A stretch of 11,734 nt of DNA from an uncultured Fidelibacterota bacterium. GTDB taxonomy: Bacteria; Fidelibacterota; Marinisomatia; Marinisomatales; UBA8229. Shown here piece by piece: positions 7,339-11,734 of the stretch; the stretch's first letter is position 1, and each line of letters starts with the position of its first letter. Made by a program: the position numbers and the translations under genes. The stretch covers positions 1 through 11,734 of the forward strand of contig CAJXJG010000037.1 in NCBI GenBank assembly GCA_913054425.1, in the 5' to 3' direction. Below the pieces are notes generated by a model. It saw only the letters and a program-made list of their open reading frames with translations, made no database searches and was not told the DNA's origin.

Positions 7339-8274
7339 TTATTTGTTCCAAGCTATCCACCATTCATTAAATAATTTAAATTGTTTTTTTGCAAATGTGG
7401 TTTGACTTTCGCTTAGTTTATCAGATTCATAAAAATTAAATTTATATTCATGTTCTCCTTTTAAATACAATAGATACTTATAATAAAGGACGAGGTCCGA
7501 CCCTTCATCAAATGTAGATAGAACTTTAAGGGCATCATTTAATTCTAATGCAAGACGTCTTGATTTAGCACTCCCATTCGAAGCTTCTAAGCATAATTTG
7601 TATAGTCGAATGACAGCTTCTGGTATAACATTTCCAATTCCAGTTATGACTCCTATAGCGCCACAATTTACAATACCGTGAAAAACCTGTGTATCAACTC
7701 CAACAACTAGAGCAAGGTCTTCTTCTGTCTCTGTAATGTTTTCTGCTGCATAACTTAAAGCATCTGCTCCACCAAATTCCTTGAAACCAATAAGCTGTGG
7801 ATAATTTTCGCGGAGATTAAAAAACAGATCTGCTTTTGTCTCAAAACCATAGTATGGACTATTATATATGACCGATGGTAATCCTTTTCCAGCTTCTAAG
7901 ATTGACTCAAAGTGGTTTTTTTGTGCGGCGAGTGAACTTCCACGAGAAAGGACTCTAGGTATAATCATTAAACCTATTGCACCATTCTCTAAAGCATGTC
8001 TTGAGTGAATTGAAGACTTTAATGTATTTTGAGCACCTGTACCTACAATCACAGGAATTCCTGCATTAGTTAAAGATGAAACTCCTTCCATTCTCTGTTC
8101 ATCTGATAAAAGGGGCCAGTCGCCCATAGATCCACAATAGACAACGGATTGCATTCCTGCTTCCATTAATTGTTTTGCTTTTCTTACAAGAGCATCAAAA
8201 TCAGGTTCACCTTTAGAATTACAAGGTGTCATTATAGCTGGTATGCAGCCTTTAAATACATGTTCATTTTCCAT
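7339..8274 (-). CDS. DapA-family enzyme, probable 1-pyrroline-4-hydroxy-2-carboxylate deaminase
   Basis: A Schiff-base TIM-barrel protein of the dihydrodipicolinate synthase/N-acetylneuraminate lyase family, 311 residues from the chosen start. Counting from a TTG four codons upstream, the landmarks are GSMGDWPLL at 52-60 (GTTGE in DapA), Tyr141 in VIYNSPYYGF and the Schiff-base Lys169 in IGFKEFGG. VVYCGSMGDWPLLSDEQRM, IPRVLSRGSSLAAQK and VNCGAIGVITGIGNV match the subgroup I know from hydroxyproline clusters (LhpC/HypD), which converts 1-pyrroline-4-hydroxy-2-carboxylate to 2-oxoglutarate semialdehyde and ammonia. The ATG at 8274 is preferred over the TTG at 8286: GGA lies about eight bases before it, and the protein then begins MENEHVFKGCIPAIMTPC. 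The semialdehyde dehydrogenase for the next step is at 456-1967, but the hydroxyproline epimerase and D-hydroxyproline oxidase are absent. A keto-sugar-acid aldolase role is the alternative. The fold is certain; the subgroup is recalled from memory. Confidence 0.82.
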   Translation of the reverse strand: MENEHVFKGCIPAIMTPCNSKGEPDFDALVRKAKQLMEAGMQSVVYCGSMGDWPLLSDEQRMEGVSSLTNAGIPVIVGTGAQNTLKSSIHSRHALENGAIGLMIIPRVLSRGSSLAAQKNHFESILEAGKGLPSVIYNSPYYGFETKADLFFNLRENYPQLIGFKEFGGADALSYAAENITETEEDLALVVGVDTQVFHGIVNCGAIGVITGIGNVIPEAVIRLYKLCLEASNGSAKSRRLALELNDALKVLSTFDEGSDLVLYYKYLLYLKGEHEYKFNFYESDKLSESQTTFAKKQFKLFNEWWIAWNK

Positions 8275-8388
8275 ATCTAAATCCAATTATATTTAAAACT
8301 AAATTATTATTTTTTATTAAAACTAAATATATTCCTGAAATAATAAATGTTTCCCAAATATTTTATGATAGTTAAATTATTCTTGAAA

Positions 8389-8418
8389 AATATAAAATGA
8401 AAGTAACTATTAAGTCAA
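8389..8418 (-). promoter_or_regulatory. Possible sigma70 promoter for the DapA-family gene
   Basis: On the minus strand TTGACT (8413-8418) and TATATT (8389-8394) are 18 bp apart, about 115 bp before the ATG at 8274. It is the best match in the very AT-rich 8275-8556 gap, which otherwise holds nothing recognisable. Chance matches are common at this composition. Confidence 0.3.
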
Positions 8419-8556
8419 ATATTTGCAAACATAATGTCGCAGCTATACCATTACTATTATTAATATTATGAGAAACAGATAATTTAATAAAACCAATTTT
8501 ATCCCGCGTATGATAGGGGCACAATAATGAATAAATAAAGATTTGTTGATCATAAC

Positions 8557-8661
8557 TTAGCTCAAATATTCACCACCATTTACATAAAATTTTGATCCAG
8601 TTATAAAATCAGAAGATAGTATACAATTTATAATATGTGTCACGTTCTCTGTTACCAAGTT
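8557..8661 (-). pseudogene. C-terminal remnant of a lost short-chain dehydrogenase
   Basis: This short minus-strand frame reads NLVTENVTHIINCILSSD, then FITGSKFYVNGGEYLS and a stop at 8557-8559. That is the conserved SDR ending (PEEVA..v.fLaSD...ITG..~.VDGG). It is cut by an in-frame TAA at 8662-8664. Beyond that stop the same frame continues open to about 8760 (including RGGSNIVDRLLFQYW), which may be more of the same gene, but SDR motifs are not recognisable there and composition changes to richer G+C. The catalytic YxxxK region and the Rossmann half are missing. It is not a copy of the intact SDR at 3438-4208, whose tail differs. It lies between the idonate dehydrogenase and DapA-family genes, so one oxidoreductase step has probably been lost from this series. 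Confidence 0.65.
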
Positions 8662-8844
8662 TTACCAATACTGGAATAATAACCGATCGACGATATTAGA
8701 CCCGCCACGTAAATACGCAGTTCCCGTTTCCCCCGAGGGGTGATCCGCAAATAGACGAGCCTACATGACATAGGTGGTGAAAAGGTGGATGGTCAAACCG
8801 GTACACTCAAGGGGGCAGCACGTACTGCGACGTTGAACCAAGAA
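8662..8844. other. G+C-richer intergenic sequence, unassigned
   Basis: Sequence between the idonate dehydrogenase stop and the SDR remnant. It is clearly richer in G+C than 8287-8660. A minus-strand frame of about 33 codons (PSGETGTAYLRGGSNIVD and neighbours) is in phase with the SDR remnant across one stop codon. No terminator with a T-run is seen; GCAGTACGTGCTGC around 8817-8830 is a near-palindrome without a loop. Confidence 0.35.
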
Positions 8845-9891
8845 TTAAACAACGGATTCCTGTTCCACCTGTATCTTGATAACCCGATCCTTCGATACAG
8901 CAGCATCCATCGCCTCCTGAAATTTCGCAAATGGATATACGGCAGAAATTGATGGCTTTAGATCGATTCTTCCGGAGGCCGCGAGATCCAGCGCGGGCTG
9001 AATAACATGCGCCGATCGGAACGAGCCAACAACGATAAGCTCTTTTGACATCACTAGATTTATTGGCAATTCAACGGATGCCGACTGAGTACCAACCTGC
9101 ACGACCGTACCACCTCGTCCGACGAGTCGAAGCGATTGTGCCAAAGCGATGGGTGAACCGGAAACCTCGATAATTACGTCGATCGCATCGTTGGTTGCAA
9201 AGGAATTGATTTCGTCGTTTCTCGGATCAAAAGCAAAATCAGCACCAGCGCGAATAGCAAAATCTCGAGGGAAGGCTTCGACATCACTCACGGCAATAGA
9301 TGAAGCCCCATATGCTCGTGCGACCAGCAGAACTAGTTGTCCGATCGAGCCGGCGCCTGTTATGAGTAGCCTCTTACCGGCAATCCCACCGTTTCGTGAG
9401 GCCTTCATTACAGCGTGAGTCGCGATAGTAAGAGGCTCGAGCATCGCCGCGTATCCGTAATCAAGTCCTTCAGGCAGCAGATAACAGTTCCGCGCAGGAA
9501 CAGCGACATATTCCCCAAAGCCTCCGTCGATATGCGGACAACAACTCGCTGAACCAAAAAATCTCATATTCGGACAGAGGTTATATCTACCGCTGCGACA
9601 AAAACGACATCCGCCGCAAGGTAGTTGTGGATCCACAGCTATCCGGTCACCAACGGAAAAACCTTTCACATCGCTGCCGATTTCCGCTATTTCGCCGGCG
9701 AACTCATGGCCGAGTGCAAACGGTTTCCTGGGAACAAAATCTCCAATTTGGCCGTGACTGTAATAATGGACATCCGAACCGCAAATACCGGTCCGTCGAA
9801 CCCGTATGAGCGCATCGTTTGCCCCGACCGATGCCACGGGACGTTCTTCGTACCGTAGATCTTTCGGTCCGTGTAATACGTAAGCTTTCAT
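8845..9891 (-). CDS. idnD: L-idonate 5-dehydrogenase-type zinc-dependent alcohol dehydrogenase
   Basis: A cytoplasmic medium-chain zinc dehydrogenase of 348 residues, full length for the family. It should oxidise a polyol or sugar acid such as L-idonate (to 5-ketogluconate) with NAD+. The catalytic zinc site is Cys37, His62-Glu63 and Glu152; the structural zinc cysteines are 92, 95, 98 and 106 (PCGGCRFCRSGRYNLC). The nucleotide motif GAGSIG is at 179-184, with Asp203 at the end of the second strand favouring NAD+. TGICGSDVHYYSHGQIGDF and RKPFALGHEFAG are characteristic of the IdnD group rather than sorbitol or threonine dehydrogenases. The ATG at 9891 is preceded by AAGGGAGGG, the strongest ribosome-binding site in the window, which overlaps the stop of an interrupted upstream frame (9902-9904). 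The gene is richer in G+C than the left half and carries three or more CGATCG sites. It appears intact. Confidence 0.85.
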   Translation of the reverse strand: MKAYVLHGPKDLRYEERPVASVGANDALIRVRRTGICGSDVHYYSHGQIGDFVPRKPFALGHEFAGEIAEIGSDVKGFSVGDRIAVDPQLPCGGCRFCRSGRYNLCPNMRFFGSASCCPHIDGGFGEYVAVPARNCYLLPEGLDYGYAAMLEPLTIATHAVMKASRNGGIAGKRLLITGAGSIGQLVLLVARAYGASSIAVSDVEAFPRDFAIRAGADFAFDPRNDEINSFATNDAIDVIIEVSGSPIALAQSLRLVGRGGTVVQVGTQSASVELPINLVMSKELIVVGSFRSAHVIQPALDLAASGRIDLKPSISAVYPFAKFQEAMDAAVSKDRVIKIQVEQESVV

Positions 9892-9894
9892 ATA

Positions 9895-9903
9895 CCCTCC
9901 CTT
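9895..9903 (-). promoter_or_regulatory. Strong Shine-Dalgarno sequence of the idonate dehydrogenase gene
   Basis: AAGGGAGGG on the minus strand, with GGAGG (9896-9900) four bases before the ATG at 9889-9891. It fixes the start and overlaps the stop codon of the decayed upstream frame, as expected in a former operon. Confidence 0.7.
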
Positions 9904-10177
9904 AAAGTGCGTTGTTTATAGCAAAAGACCACCCGACGATCTTACTCAAATTGAGCCCATCCCCCAAGTACACGATCGTCATCGCATTTAAAAAGTCGCA
10001 ATAAAACTCTTCTTTTTCAAGTTCCCAGAGAATACCTCGATCGTCATAATAATTCAACTAGATTTGTGTCTCAGAGTCTCCTTTGTAGTAAAATTGTCAA
10101 AAGTCAAACCAGCCTACGGTGACCCGATATTCACTGCCGTTGTCATCAACATCTCGATCGTTTTTTCTTACACAAAC
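9902..10177 (-). pseudogene. Unidentified interrupted reading frame upstream of idnD
   Basis: One minus-strand frame reads protein-like through two in-frame stops. First comes RKNDRDVDDNGSEYRVTVGW (ending FDF), then TGA at 10097-10099, then QFYYKGDSETQI, then TAG at 10058-10060. The last part reads LNYYDDRGILWELEKEEFYC, DFLNAMTIVYLGDGLN and SKIVGWSFAINNAL, and ends with TAA at 9902-9904. The stop lies 10 bp before the idnD ATG, operon-like spacing. I do not recognise the family, and there is no candidate start. It may be the 3' end of a dead gene or a chance run; the acidic and aromatic content and the operon spacing favour the first. Confidence 0.35.
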
Positions 10178-10583
10178 TTAGAAATCCACGCCGGAACATA
10201 GGAAATTCAAAATTTAGGTTCGAGATTACTTGATTGAATTTAGAGTGTCAAGAGTAATTATTACTTCGATTTTAGCCCCCCCCCGAATTGATGATTGGTG
10301 AAAATCAGAGAGTTGGGTTTTGTTCTGGTTCTTGGTTCGATTTAAGTCAGGAATAGCTGGGAATGATCATATTTTGGACTCACTTCTCTTGCGGAATTTA
10401 GTTTTTTAAAATTATGGTCCGGAATTCAACCATTTTTAGGTAAAATGTGTTGCCGGTTCATAGTGGACTTCTGGAGCTTTATTAAGCAGGAACGGCGACT
10501 ATTGGATTGTTTCCTTTCTGATATGCTTGAGAATTTTTCTCACTATCTGATAGTTGGTGATGAAATCTATGATTTCCATTTCA
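10178..10583. other. Intergenic stretch with no recognisable gene
   Basis: About 400 bp between the end of the recognisable dehydratase pseudogene and the interrupted frame before idnD. All frames I checked are broken by stops every few codons. It contains a run of nine C residues. It may include the untraceable 3' end of the dehydratase pseudogene (the region after CFTTG is expected to encode about 100 more residues), but I could not align it. Confidence 0.4.
10276..10284 (+). repeat. Run of nine C residues
   Basis: A C9 homopolymer in otherwise AT-leaning non-coding sequence; the longest G or C run noticed in the window. Such tracts slip during replication and are also prone to sequencing or assembly error. 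Confidence 0.9.
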
Positions 10584-11135
10584 GCCCGTGGTGAAACAAA
10601 CATTATTTGCCTCACCGCTGACAGGGCCCGTAATCAATGCTATGTCGTATCCCTGTTTACCCATGATCACCATGCCCATGCAGGTCACGGGCTCTCCATA
10701 CTGGAATAAGTAGCACAAGTCCGTTGTTCGGCCCTTAGCAATCGAACCTATCGATTTTTTATAGGATTGTCGTCAGGGCACCAGCTTTATTACCCGGTTA
10801 CGGATTTTAGTTCATATCGCCGCCATTTCGCTTGTTGTACTATTTTCCACCCGCGGAACGCAAGAAAAGTTTTTCGCCGATTTCGACACTGACCGCACGA
10901 CTAGTCAGCAGATGTTACGCACCATATATTTCCGATCTTTCGCTCAGGATTGTGGTGCCACCGTGGCTCTACAAGATATAGGCAACCGTCCCAGCTCCGG
11001 GTTAACGGTATTCCCGGAATATCCGCCTGATCCGGCACACTGCAATGCAAGAGTTAATTCACTAGCTGGGATCGTTTCGAATTTGACATAATTGATCTAT
11101 GGCAACACCTCTCCGATCATCGCCACACACCACAT
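10584..11135 (-). pseudogene. Degraded altronate/galactarate dehydratase (UxaA family) pseudogene
   Basis: The minus strand carries the second half of a UxaA-family sugar-acid dehydratase, split over frames. Pieces in order: IGEVLP, stop, INYVKFETIPASELTLALQC, then AGSGGYSGNTVNPELG. A frame change leads to SHGGTTILSERSEIYGA, stop, HLLTSRAVSVEIGEKL, stop, YNKRNGGDMN, stop, NP, stop, PGNKAGALTTIL. Another frame change leads to KSIGSIAKGRTTDL, then YGEPVTCMGMVIMGKQGYD, then SGEANNVCFTTG and a TGA. Known enzymes read ELTLGLQCGGSDGYSG, HGGTAILSETPEIYGAEHLL, RNGGEMNNNPSPGNKAGG and CFTTGRGS in the same order, so the call is firm although no frame is intact. The N-terminal half and the C-terminal ~100 residues are missing. 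Intact enzymes remove water from D-altronate, D-galactarate or related acids. It lies 24 bp beyond the aldo/keto reductase stop, so the two were probably one operon for oxidising a sugar and dehydrating its acid. At least six stop codons and two frameshifts show long-standing loss of function. Confidence 0.85.
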
Positions 11136-11159
11136 ACACACAATTTCACAGCTAGCTGA

Positions 11160-11734
11160 TCAGGGTGCATCAGGATGAAGGAGGCCTTCGGATTTTAGGT
11201 CAGACCATAAAGAATCCGGAATTTTCGTGTCCATCATGGCGCGGTTGCGTTTAACCTCTTCGACACTTTGCCCACCTGGAATAACCGAGACGACAGATGA
11301 GTGGCAGAGCGGGAAACGAAGAGCAGCATTTGCTAGGGAAACGTTGTGTGACTGGCACACTTTGTCGATAGCGGATACCCGGTCCAATATGTCCTGCGGT
11401 GCCTCTTTATAGTTATATTTGGCACCTGGGTTGGCCCCAGTTGCCAGGATGCCACTGTTATATGGCCCCCCTAAAATAATGCCGATCCCATCCCGTTCAC
11501 AAATTGGAAGAAAAGAATTGAGTGCCGCTTGCTCCAGCAAAGTGTAACGACCCGCCAGAAGGAAACAATCAAAATGCCCCAAATCTGTAAGCCGCTGACA
11601 GGTCTCCCAGTTATTGACGCCTGCCCCGAAAGCTTTTATCGTTCCTGATTTACGCAATTCATCAAGCGCCCGATATCCTCCCGTCATAACTTCCTGGATA
11701 CGTTTTTCGGAAGCCTCAACAGAGCCATGGGTAA
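11160..11734 (-). CDS. Aldo/keto reductase, D-threo-aldose 1-dehydrogenase / L-fucose dehydrogenase type (3' part)
   Basis: The frame is open to the right edge of the window, so only the C-terminal ~190 residues are present; full-length relatives have about 320-340. The reading begins THGSVEASEKRIQEVMTGGY upstream of the internal Met at 11687, so that Met is not the start. Landmarks are YRALDELRKSGTIKAFGAGV, NNWETC, FDCFLLAGRYTLLEQ, IGIILGGPYNSGILATG, YNYKEAP, LANAALRFPL and SVIPGGQS, the nucleotide-binding end of the barrel. LLAGRYTLLEQ and GGPYNSGILATG are typical of the subgroup annotated as fucose, threo-aldose or pyridoxal dehydrogenases. It would oxidise an aldose to the lactone with NAD(P)+. 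The catalytic Asp/Tyr/Lys are off-window. The decayed sugar-acid dehydratase just downstream fits a sugar-oxidation operon. No disruption is seen in the visible part. Confidence 0.85.
   Translation of the reverse strand, partial: THGSVEASEKRIQEVMTGGYRALDELRKSGTIKAFGAGVNNWETCQRLTDLGHFDCFLLAGRYTLLEQAALNSFLPICERDGIGIILGGPYNSGILATGANPGAKYNYKEAPQDILDRVSAIDKVCQSHNVSLANAALRFPLCHSSVVSVIPGGQSVEEVKRNRAMMDTKIPDSLWSDLKSEGLLHPDAP

Noticed and set aside
8684..10160. Cyanobacterial HIP1 repeat as explanation of the CGATCG sites
   Set aside because: The flanking bases are mostly not the G and C needed for GCGATCGC, and nothing else suggests a cyanobacterium.
10600..10680. Minus-strand MGKQGYDIALITGPVSG looked like the N-terminal glycine motif of an SDR
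   Set aside because: Flanking sequence on both sides (AKGRTTDL, YGEPVT, NVCFTTG) aligns with the UxaA family, where this block corresponds to the PGYDPVSATGQVAGGAN region.
10765..11091. Plus-strand frame open for 108 codons with a hydrophobic early segment (HIAAISLVVLF), resembling a small membrane-anchored protein
   Set aside because: It has no ATG, GTG or TTG for the first 49 codons and lies exactly opposite the UxaA-family pseudogene, whose blocks are recognisable on the minus strand. It is an antisense shadow.
11130..11160. Minus-strand AATTGTGTGTATGTGG resembles the lac operator region
   Set aside because: The similarity is short, has no symmetric partner, and lies between a gene end and a pseudogene.
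1..11734. CRISPR arrays, tRNA or rRNA genes, phage genes, integrases, transposases or a replication origin
   Set aside because: No repeated spacer pattern, cloverleaf-like sequence, conserved rRNA segment or mobile-element protein motif was seen on reading both strands.

Overview
The window reads as an accessory sugar-acid and amino-acid catabolic region of a Gram-negative bacterium. The enzyme families fit Pseudomonadota, perhaps an alphaproteobacterium, but no taxonomic marker is present and this placement is weak. Base composition is a mosaic. About 1-5110 and 7080-8660 are AT-rich. The sulfatase gene, a block near 6840-7075, and most of 8665-11734 are visibly richer in G+C. Nearly every coding signal is on the minus strand. 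Long non-coding stretches and several decayed gene pieces point to a region built by repeated recombination and now losing genes.

In minus-strand transcription order (right to left): an aldo/keto reductase of the fucose/threo-aldose dehydrogenase type enters from the right edge (11734-11160). It is followed by a heavily mutated altronate/galactarate dehydratase (UxaA family) pseudogene (about 11135-10584), then about 400 bp with nothing recognised, then an unidentified interrupted reading frame (10177-9902). An intact L-idonate 5-dehydrogenase-type zinc enzyme follows (9891-8845), then the C-terminal tail of a lost short-chain dehydrogenase (8661-8557). Next is an intact DapA-family enzyme that best fits 1-pyrroline-4-hydroxy-2-carboxylate deaminase (8274-7339). 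After a 750-bp scrambled stretch comes an intact, apparently cytoplasmic formylglycine sulfatase (6586-5126). It abuts the last ~55 codons of an ABC sugar-transporter permease (5121-4951). The left part is a tidy minus-strand series: RraA-like aldolase (4910-4263), short-chain dehydrogenase (4208-3438), mannonate dehydratase uxuA (3306-2230) and alpha-ketoglutarate semialdehyde dehydrogenase (1967-456).

Functionally, uxuA, the SDR, the RraA-like aldolase and the permease remnant look like the core of a hexuronate/aldonate uptake and degradation operon whose transporter has been lost. The sulfatase could remove sulfate from an imported sulfated sugar. The DapA-family deaminase and the semialdehyde dehydrogenase would catalyse consecutive last steps of trans-4-hydroxyproline catabolism (pyrroline-hydroxycarboxylate to 2-oxoglutarate semialdehyde to 2-oxoglutarate), although about 5.4 kb of other genes separate them. 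The right-hand genes (aldose dehydrogenase, sugar-acid dehydratase, idonate dehydrogenase) belong to non-phosphorylative sugar oxidation. I see no phage, CRISPR, tRNA, rRNA or complete insertion sequence. I do not find a convincing new system; the most informative features are the decayed genes and the junctions they mark.
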